NCBI GenBank assembly: GCA_050633465.1
Contig: JBOEGO010000010.1
Coordinates: forward strand, 1-64,000
Source of the DNA: UBA3069 sp050633465
GTDB taxonomy: Bacteria > Pseudomonadota > Alphaproteobacteria > Rhodobacterales > Rhodobacteraceae
DNA length: 64,000 bases
Direction of reading: 5' to 3'
Shown: piece after piece, positions 7,428-15,750 of the stretch
How positions within the stretch are numbered: position 1 is the first letter of the stretch
Layout: every line of letters begins with the position of its first letter
Made by a program: the position numbers and the translations under genes
Notes under the pieces: generated by a model
The model's database searches: none
Told to the model about the DNA's origin: nothing
Seen by the model: only the letters and a program-made list of their open reading frames with translations

Positions 7428-8747
7428 ATGGCCGGTATTCCGCACGATCATTACGAGCCCAAAACGGGCGCCGAGAAGTGGCTGCACTCGCGGCTCCCCA
7501 TCGTGGGTCTTCTCTATGACACCATCATGATCCCCACACCCAAAAACCTGAACTGGATGTGGATCTGGGGCATCATCCTCACCTTCTGCCTTGCATTGCA
7601 AATCGTCACCGGCATCGTGCTGGTCATGCACTATACACCGCATGTCGATCTGGCCTTTGCTTCGGTCGAACACATCATGCGCGACGTGAATGGCGGCTAT
7701 ATGCTGCGCTACCTGCACGCAAACGGCGCCTCGCTGTTCTTTGTGGCTGTGTATCTGCACATCTTCCGCGGTTTCTACTACGGGTCGTATAAATCGCCCC
7801 GCGAAATCACATGGATCATCGGTATGCTGATCTATCTGTGCATGATGGGCACCGCGTTCATGGGCTATGTGCTGCCATGGGGGCAAATGTCCTTCTGGGG
7901 TGCGACCGTGATCACCGGCCTGTTCGGCGCGATTCCCTTTATCGGCGAACCGATCCAGACATGGCTTCTGGGCGGACCGGCGGTGGATAACGCCACGCTG
8001 AACCGCTTCTTCTCGCTGCACTACCTGCTGCCGTTCGTGATTGCCGCGCTTGTGGCCGTCCACATCTGGGCCTTCCACACCACGGGCAACAACAACCCCA
8101 CAGGTGTCGAAGTGCGCCGCACCTCGAAAGCAGACGCAGAAAAAGACACCCTGCCCTTCTGGCCCTACTTTGTGATCAAAGACGTGTTCGCACTGGCCGT
8201 TGTTCTGCTGGTGTTCTTTGCCATCGTCGGCTTTATGCCCAACTATCTGGGCCACCCCGATAACTACATCGAAGCAAACCCGCTGGCGACGCCCGCACAT
8301 ATCGTACCCGAATGGTATTTCCTGCCGTTCTACGCGATCCTGCGCGCCTTTACCGCCGATGTCTGGGTTGTGGCTGCCACCAGCTGGATCACCGGCGGCA
8401 TCGTCGACGCCAAGTTCTTTGGCGTGCTGGCCATGTTCGGCGCGATTGCGGTTATGGCGCTTGCGCCCTGGCTTGATACATCGCGCGTGCGCTCGGGCCG
8501 TTATCGCCCGCAGTTCAAATGGTGGTTCTGGCTTCTGGCCATCGACTTTGTGGTGCTGACATGGGTGGGCGCAATGCCGACCGATGGCATCTACCCCTAT
8601 ATCTCGCTGATCGGTGCCGCCTATTGGTTCGGTTACTTCCTCGTGATCCTGCCGCTGCTGGGTGTGATTGAAAAACCCACCGCAGCACCCGCCACGATCG
8701 AAGAAGACTTTAACGCCCATTACGGTAAATCCGGCTCCGCCGAATAA
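7428..8747 (+). CDS. petB: cytochrome bc1 cytochrome b subunit
   Basis: Cytochrome b, 439 residues, is the membrane core of complex III and carries hemes bL and bH and both quinone sites. The four heme-ligand histidines fall at residues 97, 111, 198 and 212. The Qo-site PEWY motif is present (IVPEWYFLPFYAILR). Eight membrane segments can be followed. The gene begins 12 nt after petA with AAGGAAA upstream of the ATG. Confidence 0.98.
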   Translation: MAGIPHDHYEPKTGAEKWLHSRLPIVGLLYDTIMIPTPKNLNWMWIWGIILTFCLALQIVTGIVLVMHYTPHVDLAFASVEHIMRDVNGGYMLRYLHANGASLFFVAVYLHIFRGFYYGSYKSPREITWIIGMLIYLCMMGTAFMGYVLPWGQMSFWGATVITGLFGAIPFIGEPIQTWLLGGPAVDNATLNRFFSLHYLLPFVIAALVAVHIWAFHTTGNNNPTGVEVRRTSKADAEKDTLPFWPYFVIKDVFALAVVLLVFFAIVGFMPNYLGHPDNYIEANPLATPAHIVPEWYFLPFYAILRAFTADVWVVAATSWITGGIVDAKFFGVLAMFGAIAVMALAPWLDTSRVRSGRYRPQFKWWFWLLAIDFVVLTWVGAMPTDGIYPYISLIGAAYWFGYFLVILPLLGVIEKPTAAPATIEEDFNAHYGKSGSAE

Positions 8748-8756
8748 GAAAGGACA

Positions 8757-9554
8757 ATGGACATGCTGAAAAAGATCGCGATCTCCACAGCCCTCTCCCT
8801 TGCCCTCACGGGCGGGGCCATGGCCGCTGGCAGCGAAGGCCACGTTCACGATGTGGACTTCTCCTTCGAAGGGCCGTTTGGCAAATTCGACCAGCACCAG
8901 CTGCAACGCGGGCTTCAGGTCTATACCGAGGTATGCGCAGGCTGCCACGGGCTGAAATTCGTGCCAATCCGCAACCTGCACGACGCATCCGGCCCCGGCA
9001 TCCCCGAGGATCAGGTGCGCGCCTATGCAGCCGGTTTCGACATCTTTGATGCCGAACTGGACGATGACCGCCCGCGTACTCCGGCCGATATGTTCCCCGC
9101 CGTGTCCGGCGACGGAATGGGCCCTGACCTGTCGCTGATGGCCAAGGCACGCGCCGGTTTCCACGGTCCCTACGGCACTGGCCTCAGCCAGCTGTTCAAC
9201 GGCATCGGCGGGCCGGAATACATCACCTCTCTGCTGGCCGGTTACACCGGCGAAGAGAAGGAAGAGGCAGGCACCACCTTCTATGAAAACACCGCCTTTC
9301 CCGGCGGCTGGATTTCGATGCCCCCGCCCCTGTCGGATGAACTGGTGGAATATGCCGATGGTCACGACAACTCGGTGCATCACATGGCCGAAGATGTGTC
9401 CGCCTTCCTGATGTGGACCGCAGAACCGAAAATGATGGCACGCAAACAAACCGGCTTTGTCGCCGTGTTGTTCCTCGTTGTGCTGTCCTCGCTGCTCTAT
9501 CTGACCAACAAGAAGATCTGGGCGCCGGTCAAGAAAAAGGCGAAAGAGGGTTAA
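8757..9554 (+). CDS. petC: cytochrome bc1 cytochrome c1 subunit
   Basis: Cytochrome c1, 265 residues, hands electrons from the Rieske protein to soluble or membrane cytochrome c. It has a cleavable signal peptide ending near GGAMAAGSEG, the covalent heme motif CAGCH (Cys60, Cys63, His64), and a C-terminal membrane anchor (about 230-250: FVAVLFLVVLSSLLYLTNK). The start ATG 8757 follows AAAGGA, 9 nt after the petB stop. An intrinsic terminator follows the gene. Confidence 0.97.
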   Translation: MDMLKKIAISTALSLALTGGAMAAGSEGHVHDVDFSFEGPFGKFDQHQLQRGLQVYTEVCAGCHGLKFVPIRNLHDASGPGIPEDQVRAYAAGFDIFDAELDDDRPRTPADMFPAVSGDGMGPDLSLMAKARAGFHGPYGTGLSQLFNGIGGPEYITSLLAGYTGEEKEEAGTTFYENTAFPGGWISMPPPLSDELVEYADGHDNSVHHMAEDVSAFLMWTAEPKMMARKQTGFVAVLFLVVLSSLLYLTNKKIWAPVKKKAKEG

Positions 9555-9581
9555 ACAACCCCAACCGCTGAACCGACAAAA

Positions 9582-9608
9582 CCCCGCCTGTCATGGGCGG
9601 GGTTTTTC
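9582..9608 (+). terminator. intrinsic terminator of petABC
   Basis: A perfect 7-bp stem CCCCGCC (9582-9588) / GGCGGGG (9596-9602) with a 7-nt loop is followed by TTTTTCTTT. It lies 28 nt after the petC stop and marks the end of the operon. Confidence 0.92.
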
Positions 9609-9699
9609 TTTGCCTGTTCCCCTGTTCGTTATCAAAACCTGACCCCGCCCTGCGGCAAACCTGCGCTTTCATGGATCAGACCCCTTGAATCATACGAAC

Positions 9700-10389
9700 C
9701 TAATGATTCGCCCCCAAATACATACGAAGCGGCGGCGGCGGATCATCCAGCAGCGCCTTGGTGTCAAATGGCCCCGTTGCTGCGCCCTCGGCCACCAGAA
9801 TGCTCTGTTCGCAAATCCGTCTGGCGTCATCGGGGTCGTGGCTGACCATCAACAGGGTCGCGCCACTGTCACGGGCCAGCTGTTTCACCAGCTCCAGCAT
9901 TTCAATTTTCAATGCGGGGCCAAGTGCCGCAAATGGTTCATCCAAAAGGATAATTTCGCGTTTCTGCACCATGATCCGCGCCAATGCGACCCGCCCCTGC
10001 TGCCCGCCCGACAGGCTCGCGGGCTTGCGATCCTCATACCCTTGCAACCCCGTTTTGCTCAGCGCGCTGCTGACCTGCTGGCGTTGCTCCGCGTTCAGTT
10101 TCAGGTTGGGGTCCAACCCCAAGCCGACGTTCTGTGCTACCGTCAGATGTGGGAAAAAGTTGTTATCCTGGAATAGGATAGCCATAGGTCGCTGATGTGG
10201 TGGCAGGTCGGAAATGTGATTTCCATTCCATGCTATCGACCCGCTGGTCAGGTCGGTGAATCCCGCAATCGCGCCCAGCAATGTCGATTTCCCCGCGCCC
10301 GATGGCCCGATCACCGCATGGCTGCCCGCGCCGATATTCATGTCGGCCCGCAGCGTGAAATCCCCCTGCGTTATCAGCACCTTATCCAT
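9700..10389 (-). CDS. thiQ: thiamine ABC transporter ATP-binding protein
   Basis: The 229-residue ATPase of the thiamine/TPP importer. It has Walker A GPSGAGKST, Q-loop LFQDNNFFPHLTV, signature LSGGQQGRVALAR and Walker B ILLDEPFAAL. It sits last in the thiB-thiP-thiQ order behind a TPP riboswitch, which decides the substrate. The start ATG 10389 overlaps the thiP stop by 8 nt (ATGGATAA); an in-frame ATG at 10398 is possible. Confidence 0.93.
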   Translation of the reverse strand: MDKVLITQGDFTLRADMNIGAGSHAVIGPSGAGKSTLLGAIAGFTDLTSGSIAWNGNHISDLPPHQRPMAILFQDNNFFPHLTVAQNVGLGLDPNLKLNAEQRQQVSSALSKTGLQGYEDRKPASLSGGQQGRVALARIMVQKREIILLDEPFAALGPALKIEMLELVKQLARDSGATLLMVSHDPDDARRICEQSILVAEGAATGPFDTKALLDDPPPPLRMYLGANH

Positions 10390-11917
10390 TATCAGCATCC
10401 ATTCGCCCCCCGCGATCAAACAGCCAGAATATCGCCAATGATGCCGCCATCAGCAGCAATGCCGCCGCCGCCGCATCCTCCATCCGGTAGGCGCCCATCA
10501 ACCGCCACACCTGCAACGGCAGCGTCGCCTGTTCGGGGCTGGCGAACAGCGCCACAACCCCCAAATCCCCCATCGAAAGCGCCCCCGTCAACCCCGCAGC
10601 AAAGCCCGAAACCCGCCGCATCCGGGGCCACAAAACCAGCTTGATCCACGCCCCCTGCGACATGCCCAGTGACGCGCTTAATCTGTTGTAATTGCTATAT
10701 ATTTCCCGCATTTCCGGCACCATCACCCGCAGGGCAAAGGGCAGCGCCATCAGCGCATTCGCCAGCACCGTCACCGCCATCGCATAGCGGCTTGGCGCGT
10801 CGAACGGGTGGATCATCAAAAACAGCCCCGTGCCGATCACCATGGGCGATGTGGCGATGCCCAATAGCGCGATACCTTCCAGCCATCTGATCCGCACCGC
10901 CGCCATTGACAGCGCGAAACTGGCTGCCATCCCTATGATAACGCTAAATAAAACCACAGTTAGGGAAGTTTTCACCGACAGCCAAACCGCCAGCGGCAGG
11001 TGCCATATACCGGGCAATCCGCGCAGCAGGATCATCAACAGGGGCAGCACCAAAAACAGGCTAACCCCCAGTAATACAACGATATCCTGCGTGATCAGCA
11101 GTGGTGTTTGCGCATCCTGCCGCCGTATGGCGCGGTCCATCCCCGCGCCGAACCCTTCTTGGCGTGCCCATGCCAATGACACCACCGCAGCCACGGCCAC
11201 CATGCCCATCTGCACGCTGGCCAGCACCGCCGCACGCCCCAGATCAAAGTCGAACAGGAAGGCCTCGTATATTGCCAGTTCAACCGTGGTCGCCCGTGGT
11301 CCGCCGCCCAGTGACAGCGCCACGGCAAAGCTGGACAAGCACAGGGTGAACACAATCAATAGCGCACCGGGCAATGTGGAGCGCAACATGGGGTATTCCA
11401 ACACCCGCGCCACCTGCCCCGCGCCCATGCCCAATGACGCCGCCAGACGGAACCGCTCTGCCGGAATCGCCTGCCACCCCTGCAATAAAATCCGTGTCGC
11501 CAAGGGCAGGTTGAAAAACACATGCGCCAGCACCACCCCGTGCAATCCGTATATCTGCACCGGCGGCAGCCCGACCCATCCAAGCGCCGTGCTGATCGCC
11601 CCCGCGCGCCCGAACACCGCCGTCAGCCCCAGCACCGCCACGATGACCGGCAATATAAACGGCGCGCCCAGCAATGTGATCAGGATTGAGCGCCCGAAAA
11701 ACGCCCGCCGCGCAAGCGCCCGCGCCACCGGAACCGCCAGCAATCCACTGATAATACTTGATAAAATCGCCTGCACCACAGTAAACCGCAATGCCGCATA
11801 ATCCGCAGGGCCAAGGCCGGAACCCCCGCCCGCACGCCACAAAACAGCGCATAATGCGCCCAGAACCACAATCGCAATCAGCGCAGCAACCGCAATTCCG
11901 GGCGCGACTTGCCTCAC
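10382..11917 (-). CDS. thiP: thiamine ABC transporter permease
   Basis: A 511-residue double-length permease with about twelve membrane segments and two copies of the ABC-permease EAA loop region. ThiP is built this way, as a fusion of two permease domains. I place the start at GTG 11917 because it overlaps the thiB stop as GTGA, typical translational coupling. The longer frame from 11938 would overlap thiB by 25 nt and adds only MVGGPGQ. It forms the membrane channel with ThiQ and receives thiamine from ThiB. Confidence 0.92.
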   Translation of the reverse strand: MRQVAPGIAVAALIAIVVLGALCAVLWRAGGGSGLGPADYAALRFTVVQAILSSIISGLLAVPVARALARRAFFGRSILITLLGAPFILPVIVAVLGLTAVFGRAGAISTALGWVGLPPVQIYGLHGVVLAHVFFNLPLATRILLQGWQAIPAERFRLAASLGMGAGQVARVLEYPMLRSTLPGALLIVFTLCLSSFAVALSLGGGPRATTVELAIYEAFLFDFDLGRAAVLASVQMGMVAVAAVVSLAWARQEGFGAGMDRAIRRQDAQTPLLITQDIVVLLGVSLFLVLPLLMILLRGLPGIWHLPLAVWLSVKTSLTVVLFSVIIGMAASFALSMAAVRIRWLEGIALLGIATSPMVIGTGLFLMIHPFDAPSRYAMAVTVLANALMALPFALRVMVPEMREIYSNYNRLSASLGMSQGAWIKLVLWPRMRRVSGFAAGLTGALSMGDLGVVALFASPEQATLPLQVWRLMGAYRMEDAAAAALLLMAASLAIFWLFDRGGRMDADNG

Positions 11918-12894
11918 TTGGCCAGGGCCGCCAACCATTCATCCAACGCCACATCGCGCAATGCATCGGCCTGGTCCGCCGCGACCAACAGCGATTTTTC
12001 CGGCGTTATCAGGGTGTTGAACCCTTCGGGCAGGCCCGCCGCCGGGGTCACAGCCGGATACATCCAATTGGTCGTGGGGATGATCGCCTGAAACGCATCC
12101 GACACCATGAATTGCAGGAACTGATCCGCCAGTTCCGGCTGCTTGGTCGATGCGGTTTTGGCCGCGACTTCGATCTGCAAATAGTGCCCCTCGGTGAATG
12201 GCAGGGCTTGCTTGCTGTCGTCTTCCTCGGCGATCAGATGATAGGCAGGAGAGGTGGTATAGGACAGCACCAGATCGGCCTCCCCTTCCAGGAACAGCCC
12301 GTATGCCTCGCTCCAACCCTTTGTAACTGTTACGATATTATCCGACAGATCGGCCCAGACCTGCGGCGCATCATCGCCATACGCCGCCTTGACCCACATC
12401 AGCAGGCCCAATCCGGGCGTCGATGAACGCGGGTCCTGAATCACAATTTTCGCATCCGATGCGGCCAATTCCCTGATGCTGGTCGGGGTCACGCCATCCT
12501 TATTGCCGACAAAGGCGAAATAGCCCCAATCGAACGGCACGAATGTATCGTCGGACCATGCCACGGGCAGGGTGTATTCGGCGCTCACCGCAACGGGCGC
12601 GAACAGCCCCGATGCACGCGCCGCCCCGATCAATGATGTATCAAGCCCCAACACCACATCAGCCTCGCTGCGGGTGCCCTCGAGTTTCAGACGCGCCAAC
12701 AGGGCCGCACCATCGCCCGCGCTGACGAATTGCAAATCGCAGGCGCAGACCTGTTCGAATGCTTTTTCCACCGAAGGGCCGGGGCCCCAATCGGATACAA
12801 AGCTGTCATAGGTATAGACGTTCAAAACGGGTGTCTCGGCCAGGGCATTGGTGGCTGCGACAAGTCCCGTAACGAGGGTGAGATGTTTCAACAT
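11914..12894 (-). CDS. thiB: thiamine-binding periplasmic protein
   Basis: A 326-residue periplasmic solute-binding protein. A short signal peptide ends near NALAETP. The mature start LNVYTYDSFVSDWGPGPSVEKAFE is characteristic of ThiB, as are VPFDWGYFAFV and the late tryptophan/tyrosine-rich segment TTNWMYPAV. It delivers thiamine, TMP or TPP to ThiPQ. Its ATG (12894) has only a weak Shine-Dalgarno of its own. A short upstream frame beginning next to the riboswitch ends across this ATG, suggesting coupled translation. Confidence 0.94.
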   Translation of the reverse strand: MLKHLTLVTGLVAATNALAETPVLNVYTYDSFVSDWGPGPSVEKAFEQVCACDLQFVSAGDGAALLARLKLEGTRSEADVVLGLDTSLIGAARASGLFAPVAVSAEYTLPVAWSDDTFVPFDWGYFAFVGNKDGVTPTSIRELAASDAKIVIQDPRSSTPGLGLLMWVKAAYGDDAPQVWADLSDNIVTVTKGWSEAYGLFLEGEADLVLSYTTSPAYHLIAEEDDSKQALPFTEGHYLQIEVAAKTASTKQPELADQFLQFMVSDAFQAIIPTTNWMYPAVTPAAGLPEGFNTLITPEKSLLVAADQADALRDVALDEWLAALAK

Positions 12895-12944
12895 GACATC
12901 ATTCCATATGTTGCGGGCGGGGCAAAAGCAGGAGTGATATCCAT
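12888..12944 (-). CDS. possible 18-codon leader peptide (uORF) overlapping thiB start
   Basis: ATG at 12944 lies 5 nt after GGAGGG (12955-12950) and opens a frame MDITPAFAPPATYGMMSC. The stop TGA (12890-12888) overlaps the thiB ATG (12894-12892) by sequence ATGTTGA. The strong ribosome-binding site is the 3' strand of the TPP riboswitch. The peptide itself shows no family; its role may be only to carry ribosomes to thiB. Supported by sequence geometry alone. Confidence 0.4.
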   Translation of the reverse strand: MDITPAFAPPATYGMMSC

Positions 12945-13032
12945 ACCTTCCCTCCGCCGGTTCTAACCGGTTCAGGTTCTACGGGTTCGCTTGCGCATCT
13001 CAGCCAAGCAACACTTGGCACCCCGAGGTATC
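12945..13032 (-). promoter_or_regulatory. TPP riboswitch (THI element)
   Basis: Read on the minus strand, the conserved TPP aptamer parts appear in order: CTCGGGGTGCC, GGCTGAGA, ACCCGTAGAACCTGAACCGG, then the pairing partner ending GCGGAGGGAAGG. A P1 helix can form between TACCT (13030-13026) and AGGTA (12949-12945). It controls thiBPQ. No terminator is seen between it and thiB. The 3' strand contains GGAGGG, so control is most likely by hiding the ribosome-binding site when TPP is bound. Confidence 0.95.
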
Positions 13033-13036
13033 GCGG

Positions 13037-13065
13037 AACGTAGGGTGGGCGGGGCGCGGTGACAA
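13037..13065 (-). promoter_or_regulatory. candidate promoter of thiBPQ
   Basis: On the minus strand TTGTCA (13065-13060) and TACGTT (13042-13037) are separated by 17 nt. Transcription would begin close to the first base of the riboswitch. It matches the sigma70 pattern at most but not all positions; not tested. Confidence 0.45.
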
Positions 13066-13104
13066 GGGAGATTTCACCCCTGCCAACCACACCCCGCCAC
13101 AGGG

Positions 13105-14484
13105 TCAATGCGGCTTGGCGTATTGGGCCAGTTCGGCCTCTGCTGCCTCGTCGATATCCAGATCGGCATCGGTAAAAATGCCTGCATCCGGGTCGTTGAA
13201 TATGGCCATGTCGATCTTGTCTTCGCCTTTGGCGACGATAGATGTGACGACCGCATCGCCTGTAATATTCACAGCCGTGCGGATCATATCCATCAAACGG
13301 TCAACGCCCAGAATCAGCGCGATGCCTTCGATTGGCAGGCCAACCTGACCCAGAACCATGGTCAGCATCACCAGCCCCACACCCGGCACGCCAGCGGTGC
13401 CGATGGACGCCAGAACCGCCATGGCAATCACCATCAGGTAGCCACCCAGCCCCAGATCAATGCCGTAAACATTGGCCAGAAACACCGTGGCCACGCCCTG
13501 CATGATCGCGGTGCCGTCCATGTTGATCGTCGCGCCGAACGGCACACAGAACGACCCGACCGAATTGTTCACGCCAACCCGTTCCGTCACGCAGCGCAGG
13601 GTCACCGGAATGGTGGCGTTGCTGGATGCGGTGGAAAACGCAAATATCTGCGCGGGGCGGATTTTCTTCATGAATGTGATCGGGTTAAGGCCGGACAGCA
13701 GTTTCAGCATCACCATCAGCGTCACGAACAAATGCACGAACAGGGCCAGCACCAGCGTCACAACATAGGCCAGCACAGGGATGAACAGTTCGATCCCCTG
13801 TTCGGTGAATGTTTTCGCGATCAGGCAGAACACGCCAATAGGGGCAAAGGCCATGACGATGCCGACGACCTTCATCATCACCTCGTTCATGTATTCGCTT
13901 GCCTCGACAAATCCTTTGGATTTCGCGCCCAGCATCAATACGGCCACGCCCAAAATCACCGTGTAGAAAATGATTTGCAGCATTTCACCATTGGCGAATG
14001 CGGCCACCGGATTGGTCGGCACGATCGAGGCAAAGACGTTCCAGACGGTTGGCGCCTCGCGCCCCGTGACGCCGGATGTGTCGATGCCATCCATCACGAA
14101 CCCTTTGCCGGGGCCGATGATGGTGGCCAAAAAGATCGCAACCGCAATCGCAATGGCCGTGGTGGTCAGATACAGAACGAAACTTTTGCCGCCGACACGG
14201 CCAAGGATACGAATGTCGCCAATCCCCGTCACGCCGCAGATCAGCGAAAAGAACACCAGCGGAACGACCAGCATTTTCAGGGCATTCACGAACATCTTGC
14301 CGATCATGGCAAACAGCCCGCCAACGATATGCGTGTTGATGAAGTCCGACCCGATTTTGTTAAAGATCACACCCAGAACCAAACCGCCCAGCATGGCCAG
14401 CATGATCTGCGTCGTCAGGGACATTTTCGACGGCTTTCCGCCCGTGGCCCCGCCGGTGTCCCGGCTTTCTGTCGCGCTTGTCAT
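13105..14484 (-). CDS. dicarboxylate/amino acid:cation symporter (DAACS)
   Basis: A 459-residue member of the glutamate/aspartate/dicarboxylate symporter family (GltP/DctA/GltT type). It has about eight membrane segments, the serine-rich re-entrant loop FSTASSNATIPVTLRC, the NMDGTA motif (TINMDGTAIMQG), and the late GTAGVPGVGLVML segment. It takes up dicarboxylates or acidic amino acids with Na+ or H+; the exact substrate is not readable. The start is ATG 14484, preceded by GGAAGGAAACGA. An upstream in-frame extension to 14553 lacks a ribosome site. It is divergent from aroC. Confidence 0.92.
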   Translation of the reverse strand: MTSATESRDTGGATGGKPSKMSLTTQIMLAMLGGLVLGVIFNKIGSDFINTHIVGGLFAMIGKMFVNALKMLVVPLVFFSLICGVTGIGDIRILGRVGGKSFVLYLTTTAIAIAVAIFLATIIGPGKGFVMDGIDTSGVTGREAPTVWNVFASIVPTNPVAAFANGEMLQIIFYTVILGVAVLMLGAKSKGFVEASEYMNEVMMKVVGIVMAFAPIGVFCLIAKTFTEQGIELFIPVLAYVVTLVLALFVHLFVTLMVMLKLLSGLNPITFMKKIRPAQIFAFSTASSNATIPVTLRCVTERVGVNNSVGSFCVPFGATINMDGTAIMQGVATVFLANVYGIDLGLGGYLMVIAMAVLASIGTAGVPGVGLVMLTMVLGQVGLPIEGIALILGVDRLMDMIRTAVNITGDAVVTSIVAKGEDKIDMAIFNDPDAGIFTDADLDIDEAAEAELAQYAKPH

Positions 14485-14517
14485 TTCGTTTCCTTCCTGT
14501 TGCTTTATGACAAGAGT

Positions 14518-14538
14518 GTTACACGCTTTTCGTGAAAC
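14518..14538. promoter_or_regulatory. candidate operator upstream of the symporter
   Basis: Minus strand reads GTTTCACG-AAAAG-CGTGTAAC, an inverted repeat matching at 7 of 8 arm positions, centred about 44 nt upstream of the symporter ATG. Its spacing and symmetry suit a dimeric regulator (GntR/LacI-like), but no regulator is assigned. Confidence 0.35.
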
Positions 14539-14631
14539 GCAAAATTTATGCACGGCCTACGCGAAAACACAGGTGTGATTGCCTCTGACTTGAGCAATTG
14601 ATAGAGCAGGGAAAAGCAAACGGGGGTCGCC

Positions 14632-15747
14632 ATGTCGCTAAATTCATTCGGGCATTTATTTCGCGTCACGACATGGGGTGAAAGCCACGGACCTGCCCTT
14701 GGCGCGACGGTCGACGGCTGCCCCCCCGGTGTTCCGATCACCGAGGACATGATCCAGCACTGGCTGGACAAACGCAAACCGGGCCAGAACAAATACACCA
14801 CGCAGCGGCGCGAACCCGATCAGGTGCGCATTCTGTCCGGCGTGTTCCAAGGCGTGACCACAGGCACACCCGTTCAGTTGATGATCGAAAACACCGACCA
14901 GCGGTCCAAGGATTACGGCGATATCTCCGAAAAGTTCCGCCCCGGCCATGCCGATATCACCTATTGGCAAAAATACGGGGTGCGTGATTATCGCGGCGGC
15001 GGGCGCTCCTCTGCGCGTGAAACAGCGGCGCGTGTGGCTGCGGGCGGATTGGCGCGCGAGGCAATTCGGATGCTGGCCCCAAAGGTAGAAATCAAGGGCT
15101 ATATGACGCAGATCGGCCCGCATGGCATTGACCGCGCACGCTTTGACTGGGACCAGATCGACGAAAATCCGTTTTGGGTGCCCGATGCTGTCGCCGCGGG
15201 GGAATGGGCCAATTACATGGACGCCCTGCGCAAATCCGGCAATTCGGTTGGCGCCGTGGTCGAAGTGATCGCGCGCGGCGTTCCTGCCGGTTTGGGTGCG
15301 CCGGTATACGGTAAAATCGACACCGATCTGGCCGCTGCGATGATGTCGATCAACGCCGTAAAAGGCGTGGAAATCGGCGAGGGCATGGCCGCGGCGACCC
15401 TAACAGGCGAGGAAAACGCCGATGAAATTTTCCTGGGGAATGATGGGCAGCCGGTCTATTCGTCCAACCATGCGGGCGGCATTCTGGGCGGCATTTCCAC
15501 AGGTCAGGATCTGGTCGTGCGTTTCGCGGTTAAACCCACGTCCTCCATTCTGAAACCGCGCCAGACCATCACCAAATCCGGTCAGGCGGCGGAAATTATT
15601 ACCAAAGGCCGCCACGACCCATGTGTGGGCATCCGCGCCGTGCCCGTAGGCGAGGCAATGATGGCCTGCGTGATCCTGGATCATATGCTGTTGAACCGTG
15701 CGCAGGTCGGCGGTGCGGTTGGTGACACATTGGGCAAGATCGGCTGA
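14632..15747 (+). CDS. aroC: chorismate synthase
   Basis: The 371-residue chorismate synthase converts 5-enolpyruvylshikimate 3-phosphate to chorismate with reduced FMN; it is the last common step to aromatic amino acids and folate. All three family signatures are visible: GESHGPALGATVDGCPPG near the N-terminus, the GGGRSSARETAARVAAG block around residue 125, and the late RHDPCVGIRAVPVGEAM. Length and start (ATG 14632) are normal. Confidence 0.97.
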   Translation: MSLNSFGHLFRVTTWGESHGPALGATVDGCPPGVPITEDMIQHWLDKRKPGQNKYTTQRREPDQVRILSGVFQGVTTGTPVQLMIENTDQRSKDYGDISEKFRPGHADITYWQKYGVRDYRGGGRSSARETAARVAAGGLAREAIRMLAPKVEIKGYMTQIGPHGIDRARFDWDQIDENPFWVPDAVAAGEWANYMDALRKSGNSVGAVVEVIARGVPAGLGAPVYGKIDTDLAAAMMSINAVKGVEIGEGMAAATLTGEENADEIFLGNDGQPVYSSNHAGGILGGISTGQDLVVRFAVKPTSSILKPRQTITKSGQAAEIITKGRHDPCVGIRAVPVGEAMMACVILDHMLLNRAQVGGAVGDTLGKIG

Positions 15748-15750
15748 GCA

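Noticed and set aside
7074..9449. 791-codon minus-strand open frame opposite petABC
   Set aside because: Pure antisense shadow of high-GC third positions; overlaps three certain genes completely.
13108..14535. 475-codon plus-strand frame opposite the symporter
   Set aside because: His/Gln/Asp-rich shadow with no domains; the symporter on the minus strand is well supported.
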